Shown one piece after another: positions 13,001 to 24,302 of a stretch of DNA of 64,000 nt. The notes under the pieces were generated by a model. The model was not told the DNA's origin. It made no database searches and worked only from the letters and a program-made list of their open reading frames with translations. The stretch's first letter is position 1. Each line of letters starts with the position of its first letter. The DNA is from Rhynchospora pubera (taxonomy: Eukaryota; Streptophyta; Magnoliopsida; Poales; Cyperaceae): assembly GCA_028095005.1 (NCBI GenBank), contig CM051460.1:190767742-190831741 (forward strand), read 5' to 3'. Made by a program: the position numbers and the translations under genes.

Positions 13001-16000
13001 AATGGAAACGTGCTTGATCAGGTTTCAATATTCTCTTTTCTTATTGTAATTGTATATTATACTTTGCTGTTAAAGTCGGTACTTGTTAAGACACTGTTAC
13101 ACCAAAATGCATGATACAAATTCTTGTATTTTCTTCTCAAAAGTTAAAATCACTACATATGCTTTGCAGGAGACCCAGCTTCAGCCTTATAGGAGGAACA
13201 TGCAAGACCTCTTGTGTGATTCAAGTTAGTCTTTAAAACTTCATTCATCCAAAATTTTTTTTGCTGCAAGTGACAAGGACAAGCTACAGCTTTGCATATA
13301 TTTCTTTTTTTTTATTTATTTGGTAAGAGTAAGAGTAAGACAAACATATCTTATCACCGTAAACAAATTTTCAGCCATGATACCTTACCCAGAGCCATAC
13401 CAGAGCATGTACCAGAGGCGACGGCTAGGAACGCTTGGCATTGAGTGGCGACCCCCATCCGTCAACTTTGCGGTGGGGCCCACCTACAATGCTTCCACTG
13501 GGGATTTCCAGGCACTTCCAGTAATTGACTTGGAGAGGTGGGCTGAGCCATTACCTGAAATTGCTGATGTCATTGACTGGGAGCAGCAGGAGGTTGAGGT
13601 GCAGACTGATGAGGATTTGAGTGACTCAGAGTATAATCTGACAGATGACTATGAGAGCGAGGGGGAGGAGCAGGAGATCCTGAGCGTTGGTTCAGCTGAT
13701 GAGTCCGAGTACGACGATGACAATGGTGCAGGTCTGGCAAATCATAGTGCTGGTAAGGCAGGAGTGAGGAGGTCTGGGAGGAAGAGCCATAAGTCTGAGG
13801 TAAGGAATGATGAACATAACTTCATCTCCGTATCACAGTATGTCTGTGTCCGTTCATTTCTGCTATTGTTTGTTTTTCCCTTTTCCTTTTTTTTTTTTGG
13901 AGGGGGGGGGGGGGGGGGGGTGGGAGGGTCATATTTTGGGTACCTGCCTGGTCAGGTATGAGATTGACCAGCATGGATATTAGTGGCACTCTTTATCTTC
14001 TAATCGAACAGTACAGATACCTATCTTTCAGGTCCCTGTGTGTATGCAACTCAGGGTGAGTTCGACATAAGTATCAGAACTGGGAAAATATTTGACTTGC
14101 ATCTGCTGATAGCTTAGATAAAATAAGGAAGCTGGTTTTGTTTTAATGTTTCTCGTCTTATTATCATTCTTTATAGCTAGCAACTTTTAAATTGACAAGA
14201 CTCCAAAAATATCTAACTACTGGTAGTGACCAGGTTTAGAATTTCTCCACAAGGGACATTATCATAATTGTTTTTCCTTGGTGTAGGCTCAGCTTGTTAC
14301 CTCATCTGGAAGGCGGGTAAAGAGAAGAAACTTGGAAGAACCTGAGGAGCCAATGGCAGTAGGCCAATCAAGGGTTCACAAGGCGCGGAAAACCAAATAT
14401 GTTGGTCGTGCACGTCCAAAAAAGAAATCCCTCAAATCCAGGGAGTTACGGCCGCAGAGACGTGCTGCACGCAATGCTCTCAGTCTTTTCTCTAAGATAA
14501 CTGGAGCATCCAGTGACGCAGATGAGGATGAAGAGGATGGGGAGGATGGAGAAGAAGATTCTGAAAGCAGTTATTCTGAAAGCGATTCCATGATTCCAGA
14601 AACAAAGGGAAAAGAGCCCCAAAACAGTTTTACGTCCAGCTATGAGCAGAAGAGCCGTATACCTGAGAGAGAGGGTTACTCTCAGAATGAGGGCACAGCT
14701 TCTCAGACTGGGAGAAGATTGATTCTGAAGCTTCCTCATCGCAATTCAAACACTGTTAATGCATTTCAAACAGTGAAGGCAGAGCCCTTAAAGCACGAGG
14801 TACCATCTGCTTCAACTGTTGTAAGTGAACCTAAACAAGAAGCAGAATTAAAACCCATAGAGGGGTACAACACCAAATTGGTAGTGGAACTAGAATCGAA
14901 TCCTGAGCCTGAACTCAATTATGATGAGGTTGCTATGGGAGAGGCAGAACTGCAGACTGGCCATCTTTCATGTGGTATGGAAAGTGAAGAAGTTGACTTG
15001 CCTTTGGAGGCTCATACTAGTAAAATCCGATGGGGCAAGGTTAACCAAAGATCCTCCAAAAGATCAAAACTGATTGCAGATAGTGGGCCCACTGATGAGA
15101 ATGAACCATCTTTGAATGCATGGACACATGCAAATGTAGAGGAACCTACAGGGATTGATGGAATTGTGGAATTCAAAACAGTAGCACATGAAGATACGGG
15201 TATTGGTACCAAACAGCAAGTGGGGTCAAGTTCTCAGCCAATTATCTATAAGAGACTAAAAGTAAAGGCTCGTGGTTTGGGGAATGAAATGCCAAGAATT
15301 GAACACGAAGTTGCCAATGCTCGACATGCTACAGAAAATACCGAGAGGGATAATTGGTCATCTGAAGAAATGGGTGTGCATGCAGATTCGAAGGTGCCTG
15401 TAGTCTACACCAGGTCAAGACCATCCAAGAAGAGGAAGCCTGATGATAATGAATATGATAACGAGGAAAGCACCTCAAACTCCCATAGTAGAGATATTGA
15501 TGCAGATTATGATGTTGGTGTAGATGAGGGATCCTATCATGGCACCCGGTTAAGAGAGCGTAGCTCAAGGTCTAGGCATAATTATGCCCACTTTGAGGCA
15601 TCAACTAGTGCAAGGAGGTCACATGCAGAACGTCAGGTCCGAATAGGATCTGATGACTGGACGTCTCCTTCAAAATCAGGCATCAGCTTGAGGTCAGCAA
15701 GGAATAGAAGGGAGGTTTCAGGGTATATTGAGTCCAGACAATTTGATAGGAGGAGGAGCCAGCCGACAAGAAAGCTTTCATGGTTGATGTTGTTAGAGCA
15801 TGAGGAGAGCTATCGTTATATACCTCAAAAAGGCGATGAGGTTGCCTATTTGAGACAGGTACCAAACTTTTAAAAAGCGTAGGTAAAACAAATTGAAATG
15901 TTGCACAGGTAGAACAAATCTGTAATGTGGAAGTTATAATAAATTAATGTTCTGTGATATTTTCTCTTTGGATGCACTAACTCTGCAATTAAGCATAAAA

Positions 16001-17823
16001 AGAACCACATTAAGCTTTCCACATGGTATTGATTTTCAAAATGCTGGTTATTTGGATTCAATCGGACTAAAATTGATGTGAACCAGGTTATGTTTCTATA
16101 ACATTTTACAGAAATTTTGGGTATTGCCAATGCATAAACAATGATTAGGATCAATTAGTGGTTAATATGTTATTAATAAATACAAGTTGCCTGTGCAATA
16201 ACAGCAAGTTGTGTATTCCTGAGGAACCCAACAAGAATGGAACTCTGTTCTGAAAAAATAAGGAAAATGAGAAACAATGATATTTTTTTCAGGGTCATGA
16301 GGAGTACAGTGCAAGCCTTCGGAGGTCAAACGAGAAAATACCTTCGGATGTAGTACCTGACCTAAAAGCAGTTGAGTTCTGCAGAGTGCGTTCCCTCGAT
16401 TACTCTATCTTTAGTGGGTCGGGCGAAGGGTGCTGTAAAATAATGCTCGAGTTCACTGATTCTGATTCTGCTGCATTCCGCAAGGTGTTCAAGGTAACTC
16501 TTCCGGAGCTTGTCGCAGTTCCTGACTTCCTGGTAGAGCGGACACGGTATGAGACATCAATAGATAGGAACTGGACACATCGAGATAAGTGTCTGGTGTG
16601 GTGGCGAAATGAGGATGGAGAAGGGGGAAGCTGGTGGGAGGGAAGGATCATGGCCGTCAAACCAAAATCACCTAATTTTCCTAATAGCCCCTGGGAGAGG
16701 TATCTATTTAGGATTCACTTATGCATGCATTGAATCAGGTTCATATGTTTGGCAGCTTTGGCAATACAATCTGTCTAAATTTCCATAAAGAAGGAAAAGA
16801 AGGAAAAAGTAATAACAAAAGCCAAAAAACCATCAGTGCAAATCTAATCTTTCACACTTCTGTTATGCCCTTCGTTTCTTTCTTTGAATTTACTGTTTTT
16901 TGATCAGTTGAAACTGAATGTTATGCATTTATATTTTATAGTTTAATTATTTAATCAAATTTCCTTATTCGAGTTATATATACATAGGCAGCAACACTAA
17001 AACATGGCACACAAGTACTTCTAACATCATATGATTTGTGATATGTCAGGTACGTAATACAATACAAGAACGATGGGTCAGGGCAGCACTCACATAGTCC
17101 CTGGGAGCTTCACGATGTGGACGGGCAGTGGTCCCACCCCCACATTGACCATAGGACTCGCGACAGACTATTGTCAGCTATTTCTGATTTGGAGCAAACC
17201 TCGATGAGAAAAGTGAAAATTCTTTTTATATACGTATATATTTTTTCCTTGATGTGATTTTGTTATTGCAATTATTTATCTGTTGTTATTTGATGTCGCA
17301 GGATTCTTATGGCATTCAGCAAATTAACACAGTGGTCCAAAAGCCTGATTTTATAAATAGGTTTGATTTTATGCTTTTGTGCCATGCTTTCTTAATTTAA
17401 TTTTTGTTTTTTGAGTGTGTATGTCAGTGCTGAGAGGGATGGATTGGTGAGAGGTTGTTCAAACACTCAATTCAATGTTTTTGGCTCTCTCATGGCACTC
17501 ATATTGCTGGCTTCTGTTTCATTGGACCCTTTTTCAATTTAATATGTTGAGAATTCTGTATTTTCTTGTTGAGAATTTTGTGTACGAGAACTTACGTTGC
17601 TTTACTTGCTTTTCACCCCCCCTGCAGGTTCCCTGTTCAACTTTCAATTGAGGTAATAAAAAGGAGATTGGAGAACAATTACTATCGAACTGTTGAGGCA
17701 GTGAAGAATGATGCATTAGCAATGGTTTCTTTTGCTGAGTCGTACTTTGGAAAGGGTGGTGCTATGGCAAATAAGATGCATGGACTCTGTGATTGGATTG
17801 AGCACATCTTTTCCTCATTGTAG
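7092..17823 (+). CDS. BRWD/PHIP-like WD40 chromatin reader
   Basis: Plant homologue of the BRWD/PHIP family, nuclear proteins that bind modified histones. Coding exons: 7092-7432, 7903-8057, 8468-8707, 9090-9199, 9288-9365, 9461-9567, 9806-9900, 10976-11103, 11204-11307, 11398-11475, 11579-11657, 11773-11941, 12124-12194, 12402-12482, 12559-12629, 12774-12870, 12962-13021, 13170-13224, 13375-13799, 14287-15858, 16293-16699, 17050-17212, 17302-17360, 17628-17823. All junctions are GT-AG and phases agree, giving 1646 residues. The N-terminus has the family block DIDMREVYFLIMHFLSSGPC (residues ~43-62). About eight WD40 repeats span ~235-665 (LRGHQNAVYC, TGSDDRLVKIW). An acidic, low-complexity region with basic patches follows (~740-1350). 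A PHIP-type cryptic Tudor region starts at YIPQKGDEVAYLRQ (~1359) and runs to ~1570. The C-terminus (FPVQLSIEVIKRRLENNYYR) resembles only the first part of a bromodomain. No frame damage is seen. Confidence 0.93.
7712..7746 (+). repeat. GT/G microsatellite in intron
   Basis: Run of tgtgtgtgtg passing into about a dozen G residues, inside the first coding-region intron of the BRWD-like gene. Likely length-polymorphic. Confidence 0.8.
10706..10750 (+). repeat. 24-bp tandem duplication in intron
   Basis: The word tgaggcttatcctagactat occurs at 10706 and again at 10730 (period 24). It lies within the ~1.07-kb intron 9901-10975 of the BRWD-like gene. The rest of that intron is AT-rich with no other feature recognised. 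Confidence 0.75.
13880..13923 (+). repeat. Poly-T / poly-G tract in intron
   Basis: A run of T directly followed by a run of about twenty G residues, in the intron 13800-14286 of the BRWD-like gene. A long G run is rare and error-prone in sequencing, so its exact length is doubtful. Confidence 0.8.
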
Positions 17824-18228
17824 TTTTAGTTTCTGTTTAGTACTGTTCTTTTGTTTTTAGATCTGTTGGTATAGTGCAGCATTCTGGCCATTCGGCACAG
17901 ACCGCTTTGCTGTTTGTTTTTTAGCTGTCAGAAGTTTAGCATATTTTATAATTTTTTAAAAATTAAGATCAGATTTTCATTTCTGGATATTGCCCTTCGC
18001 CAAACGAGGAAGCTATAGGGGGCGATCACTTGACAAAATTCATCATGTATAGCGTCTTTTGCTGTTCTAATTGTTAATAAGAAATATAGAAGGAAAGGAT
18101 TTTGAAATTTGTTTTTGGTTGGCTTTGATTCTCTCACATGCTTTAAAAATGAAGGTTATATGGTTTTGGCAGCGTGGCACAAGATCGGTGGCACACCATT
18201 CAAACTGATCCCAAACTCAAGTCTCTAT

Positions 18229-18396
18229 GGGGCCGTTTGGATGGGTTGGGAATTGGGGGAATAATCAATTCTAGGCATAAATTTATTGGGAAGTGTGTAA
18301 CTTTGTGAAGAGTTTGGATTGTTTATAATAAATTTGGCATAAGAAATTCCGGGAATTTGCAATTCCCTCTTATTCCAACCCCATCCAAACGCCCCC
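18229..18396. mobile_element. Tourist-like MITE, copy 1
   Basis: 168 bp with terminal inverted repeats GGGGCCGTTTGG / (other strand) GGGGGCGTTTGG, flanked by the 3-bp direct repeat TAT. The core (cataaatttattgggaagtg, then gtaactttgtgaag and ttggattgtttataata) is shared with copies at 18572-18721 and, inverted, 51858-52016. The ends resemble PIF/Harbinger Tourist-type MITEs, although TAT is not the usual TTA/TAA target. Confidence 0.75.
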
Positions 18397-18571
18397 TATT
18401 GTAACTCTCTACCTTTCAAGTCTCCACGCAATGTGACATGCTTGAAAGTTGAACCCACCTTAGTGCTGGTCATCGTTCTAAAGTAGCTTTCACTTTCTTC
18501 CTATTGAAAACTGAATCAATTCTAAAAGCTATATAGTTAATACTAATTTGAATATAACAAATATTCACTAT

Positions 18572-18721
18572 GGCTCCGTTTGGATGGTGTGGAAATAAGA
18601 GGAATAAGAAAATAAATGGGAAGAAGTATTGGGAAGTGTGTAACTTTGTGAAGAATTTGGATTGTTTATAATAAATTTATTCTCTTATTCTCTTATTCCC
18701 ACACCTCATCCAAACGAAAAG
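18572..18721. mobile_element. Tourist-like MITE, copy 2 (degenerate ends)
   Basis: Begins GGCTCCGTTTGGAT and ends ATCCAAACG, with the same core as copy 1 (attgggaagtgtgtaacttt, ttggattgtttataataaat). The outermost bases on the right have diverged. It lies 176 bp from copy 1, between the convergent ends of two genes. Confidence 0.65.
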
Positions 18722-19055
18722 GTGACATAACGAAATATGCATATTTATCAGTTGTCCAGCAGCAAGTGTAGTTACACTCTAAGCAGTTCGCAAAAACATC
18801 CCGACTGAATATGGTAGGAGCAAAAATAATGAGCAAAAAATGGCATACAAATGCCAATAGGATTACGTTGTTGTAAATTTCCATCTGTTATAGGTACCAA
18901 TGCCCTTGAACATACACTAGCTCAAGAAAAAAAAAAGTACAAATAACAATAGTATAGTATTATAATTCAACAAAAAAAGAATAATATATGAGCAGGGGAT
19001 TTTTGGCACAAGAAAAAAATCTCTTCTTGCTACGTATTTTTGCAACAATCAATCT

Positions 19056-20940
19056 TTAGAGAAGATTAGCCTTCTTTAGCATCTTGATGGTTCTACAATA
19101 ATATGGCCAAATGGTCTCTGTCAAATCCAAATAAACTTCGACAAGCCACACTCTAATATGCATGTACTTTTGCATAGCGAGAGCTTGGTAATCTAGCTCC
19201 TTTAATCTCACAACCGAGCCCCACAAGGTCTCGTAAAAATAGGCTTTGACTTTTCCTTCTTTCACATATGCATAAGCCACTCTGGAGTAGAAAGGCAAAT
19301 CCTTTAACAAGAGACCGGCCCGAGTGAAGATTAAGAAGTAGAGGTGCAAAAGTTTTTGAATAACTTTTACATACAAAGCAAGTAAAGGAGGCCCCAGAAA
19401 CCAAAGTGGCATTAATTCTGCTGCAACTTCAGCTCCGTATGTCATTCTTACTGTAAAGTAACCAGGTACACTTGAAATAAGAAAAAAAAAGGAAAAGAAT
19501 AAGAGTCAGATAAATCAATATGGCTTTCCTCAAGCTTAATACCAGCTGATTGAATCTCATTCATGCACCTTTCATCAGTATTTCAGGGGTAGTGTTTATC
19601 CAAAAGAGCTTAATCAACAGCACATAGATTTTGTTTTTCAAATTATCAACTTTCTACAAATGTGTCTCGAAATGAAATAACTATTTAACTCTTCATTAAA
19701 TAAATAAATGAAAAAGGGGACAAACTTGCTAACTTACAAGACCAATAATGGGATAGATAATGCAGCATCGAAGCTCGTGAAGAACAAAAAAGCAGTCTTC
19801 AAAACTGGGCTCTTACTTTTGCTCTCTGATACATGTGGGGCTTCATAATCCGCACTCTGAATCTCTTCAATAGTGCTTGCACTTGGTTCTTCCCTATCCC
19901 TCGTACTCTCATTTACCGTCCTTTCACATAAGGGTTGTGTTCTCAGATTGTGCAGAAATTTCCGAAAAAGGCGCTTTATTGCATTAGATGAAACCACCTT
20001 TGGATTCTCACCTCTCTCCTCAGGTTCATAGGAGATCGGGTACTTTTGCATATTCATGGGTTCTGAGAACCTGACTCGAGACTTGGGGGGTTTGGGGCTA
20101 CTTTCGTCATGTCCATGTTTGTCATTTTGAGCGCTTCGTTTGAAGGAGGGAATTCTGATAGGTCGCCTTGTTTGTAGATAAAGAGGTTGGCTTCTGAATG
20201 CAATTATACATGTAAATTAGAACAAATCCTAGTTGAAGCATGCTGATGCCAGTTCAGATAATTCAATGATAAATGAAACAGTAATGACTGACGACAGTCT
20301 AATTCATATGACCCAAAACAGAAAATGCGAGCTGGTAATCTCAAAAAAGGTCAACAAAAGAAATCCAGAGGTGTAGTAAGGGCATATTGGTGCAGATATG
20401 GGTACATAGAATGGTGTTGTGAAATAAAGTATCAAGTGTAAACTTAGTGAGAAATCTTAAACTAGTAAATTGACTTAGTACAAGCAACAGAAAGAAAGCA
20501 ATGATATTATTGATTTAATTATATTCGCACAATGATTACCATAATACCTGTCACTTGACTACTATCTATGTTCCTTGTGTTCTTTCTGCACATCCCCATT
20601 GTAATTCCAAAAGTCTGTTCTATACCAGTTTGTCTGGTAAGCTCAGAATATGGACCAGTAGCAGGACTTAAAAAATTAAAAAGAGATTTTTTTTTAACTT
20701 ACCTAGAGTGGAGCTGATACTTCAAGGACACAAAAGATATAAGCTCATTCTTTCTGGGTATGAATGCAAAAGAAGTCAGTCCGCTTTTAAAGCAATATTT
20801 TGGATAAGAAACCTGCTTTACAGGAAATCAATTTCAATCTGCATGCCAGGATACTTAAAACAACCATAACTTGATTTTATAGAAAGTGAAAATTAGATAA
20901 TACTATAAAATACCTGGGACTGCTGAGCAATCAACGCCAT
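19056..20940 (-). CDS. Unrecognised plant membrane protein
   Basis: Four coding exons on the minus strand: 20940-20914, 20812-20703, 20193-19738, 19446-19056. They give 327 residues. I do not recognise the family. The N-terminus (MALIAQQSQVSYPKYC, then SGLTSF, basic and hydroxylated) could be a plastid transit peptide. Residues ~60-165 are polar and charged. From ~182 there are hydrophobic stretches (AFLFFTSFDAALSIPLLVL and LMPLWFLGPPLLALYVKVI) consistent with two or three membrane segments. The C-terminal part is helical with aromatic and basic residues, ending KMLKKANLL. The last intron's acceptor region reads CAGTAAGA; only the second AG keeps the frame open. The protein may be an integral plastid-envelope or thylakoid protein, but that is inference from composition only. 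The gene converges on the BRWD-like gene. Confidence 0.75.
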
Positions 20941-21640
20941 TATTGCCCGCTCATGCTTTCTCTCTCCTTTTCAGAAGTAATGTTGGCACTCCTGATCTGG
21001 TATTATTCGACCTGTAAAATTGGAAATGTAAATTTATTTTTGTTAAACTATCTCAGTATAACCATGGGATGAGAACTCTGTAACAAAACCATGTTTGCCT
21101 TACTTCTTACTAGGTAAGTTTCCACAAAAGAATACTTAAATCCAGTAGCAATTCAGCATCCTTAAATGATAGTCTCAAAGCAAACACATAATTTCAAACC
21201 AAAACCACCAATCTAACAATTCCCAAACTTGAAGCACACACTAGCTCAGTTAGCAACTCCTCACTGCATTTAACCAAAAAAAATAAAAATAAAAAAGAAG
21301 AAAACCTCTTCTTCCATTTCTCCTCTTCGTACTCACAATTTCTCATGTTTACTCACTCCACACGAATATAAACTAAACAAACCTCCATTCTTCATTTTCA
21401 AACAGAAAAATATTACAACTACAAGAAAGGTCAAAATCTACTACCATCAACCAGGTGTTCCCCAAAAGGAAGCAACGCTTGAAGTAAAAACTAAAAAGGA
21501 AACAAAAAACAGACGGAGAGAAGAATCTAAAAAAAACCATACATACCTAGCGGAGCACACGCGCGTTTCAAACCAAAGAGGTAGGAAAGAGAGAGCGAAA
21601 GAGAGAACAAAGTTGGAAAGGAAGACGGAGTTTGGTTTGT
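20941..21640 (-). promoter_or_regulatory. 5' leader of the minus-strand membrane protein gene
   Basis: On the minus strand the leader is probably split. A donor GTATGT lies at about 21550 and an acceptor TTTTACAG just upstream of the leader segment ending at the ATG (20940). The upstream exon is about 21550-21630. Transcription start not determined. Confidence 0.4.
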
Positions 21641-23829
21641 AAAAGGGAAAAAAAATGATCTTATCCCCTCTTGATCGTGATCAAATCATGAACGTATTAG
21701 AATTAATCAAATCAGGTTCGTTCATTTGTTAACCACTTAATCAAGTATCAAATTAACTTCAAATTTTATAAAACTTATATGAAAATGCATCGCCGATAAA
21801 ACTTAACAAGATCAACGGTTTGGATTCTCCATTTGAGTTTTAAAATTTAGAAAAATAAAAAAAAATAAAAAGAACTACTTGGAGCAGTATTTTTTTTTTA
21901 CTGTTGAGGATGCGGTTGCGATCTCTGATTGGATGTCTTTTGTGTCATACGAAACAGGGAAGTGTGCTAGTGCTAGGTTGATGTGGCCTCAGAATGGTAA
22001 TGTAAAGCCCAGTGGGCTTCAGCTCTTGTTATTGCCTTTGGATCTATTTCTGACATTGTTTTGGTGTTATGGAGATTTTACGACAGAAAATAAACTTTAA
22101 TGTAGGAATTAGGAAACTATGATTCTATGAATGTTTATTACCAAAAAAAGGTATCAATGTATTATTTATATTATTTTTTAAAGTCATCTAATGTGTACAT
22201 TTAACTTTCAGGATTTAAAATTCCAACCTTAAATTTATACCATTAATTATATTTTTTTATACAAAAAATTATAAAATTTTATACGTACACATTCCTCGTG
22301 AAAAAAATAATAAGGATTCAAAATTCGAAATTTAAATTTTGAATTGTAAGAAAATTATATTTTTGCACTAAAACTTTTTGTTCTAGAATTTTCCGATTCT
22401 ACATATATTGTGCGTCACAAGTCACAACTTCATCTTCATACTTCTAATTGGAATGTTTACAGTAAGTAAAAGAAATTTATTAGCACTTTAATACTGGTGA
22501 ATGGTGATGAAAACCGTGAAAAGTAATTTTCTCGCTTTCCGCCATAAAATGAAATTATATTTACTTTTTCTTTTATTTTTACTTCTCCACCTATAAATCC
22601 TGAATGAGAGAATTAAATAATAAGCATTTAAGCGGAGGAGAAAATGTCAGAAGAAGAGGAACATTAAGTCACGCTTCTCTAACTTCATGTTTTTTTTTTC
22701 TTTTAAATACACATCATCCACAGCTCTTGGCATTGTCCAAGTACTATATAATCCGAGAGTTTTGTCCAAGATTTCGCTTTGACAAAGAAACGTCTATTAG
22801 AGAAAAAAAGTATTTTTTAAAAAAAAATGTGATAACTTTTTAAAAAAAATGTATTGAACAAACTTTTAAACACAAATAAATAAATATTTTCTTTCAAAAT
22901 GCTAAAGGTATATGTGATTGTAAATAACATGATTAGCCACATGGTAATTCATACAAAGCAACACAAAAAAAAAAATTCATTACACATTCAATATATTAAT
23001 CGCGCCTCTTTTAAATGAAACATATCGTTAGCTTTTAATTATTTAGAGGCAATCATATTTAGATGCAGCATAAACAATTACTTTTTTGATTGATTAACCA
23101 TGAACATATAGCATTGGCGTTGTTCTGGATTATAATTTATAAAACATAGAATTCATGTCAATGTACTTTCCGCTTTTAAAAAAAGAATGATCAAATAGAT
23201 CTTTCAAATGAAATTTAATTCGGCCGCCGAAGCATAGCAGACTTTCATTATATGAATTCATGGAACCATGATCCAAGGTGCTTTATGCCATCTCGTGTGC
23301 TGTGGGGCAATCCAAATTATCTGTGGCGGGTCATCACGCACAAGATTGTGTGGCATCCCACTGTTTGGAATTGTTGATTAGCTCAAGTTCGATTAGTATG
23401 TTTAAACTTTTAATTAAACGTTTTATTCGAATTCAAATTTGAAATTATAGATCAACTTGTTCAAGTTCGACTTGAAATAACTCAATATATATGATTATAT
23501 GACCTAATTATGGTATTTAGTACTTTTATAATTTGATATATAATAGATTTATTTTTTTTAAAGATTTATATAATCAATTTCTACAAAATTATATTTATAA
23601 AATAAATAAAACATTAGTAATAAAAATATATAATATAGAAAATAAAAAATACTAATTAATTTTATTTTACTCATTTATAATATATTAAAAATTGAAATAT
23701 TAAAAACATTATAATATTTTAAAAAATTGCACAATTTCAATGTATTTCATATAAAATCAGTAAATAAAAAAAAACTCACATGATTGAAGAGAAGACATAG
23801 CGTAAGGCGGAATATGTGAATTTTCTTCA
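21641..23829. other. Intergenic, no gene seen
   Basis: Mostly AT-rich sequence. A slightly GC-richer patch at about 21880-22100 gives a 73-residue open frame with no recognised motif. Nothing else is supported. The last nine bases before the next element (23830-23838) are its left target duplication. Confidence 0.5.
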
Positions 23830-24302
23830 ATTTTCCTTCCGAAATTATTTAATATAAAAATTCAGACACCAAAAAATTTAATACAAAGAATTATTTATTT
23901 TTTTTTAATAAGAAGAAAGTTCCAACGCGTTTATAAACCGCGCCTCTCTCTCTCCTCTCGAACGCGTTTTATAAACGCGTTAAAATCCTTAAAACGCGTT
24001 TATAAAACGCGCTAGAAGGCTGAACTTTCGGAATAGTTAAAACGCAATTAACGCGTTTATAAAACGCGCTAGAAGGCTTGTTACCCGTTTATAAAACGCG
24101 CTGGGAGGGCAACATTCCAACTTCTATCGCTTCGATCAAACTTTAGTCATTTCGATCGAACTTTAGTCATTTCTGTCTATAAGTTTGTGAATTTATAACC
24201 GCGTTATTTGAAGTTATATAAGACTATACATTCTCGCAGAATTGAAATCGTCAACAACAGATTATCTCTTACAATTTAAAAACCTATCAATCAAATCCAA
24301 AA

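Noticed and set aside
21879..22100. 73-residue frame in a GC-richer patch
   Set aside because: No recognised domain, no splice or promoter context; possibly a decayed element.
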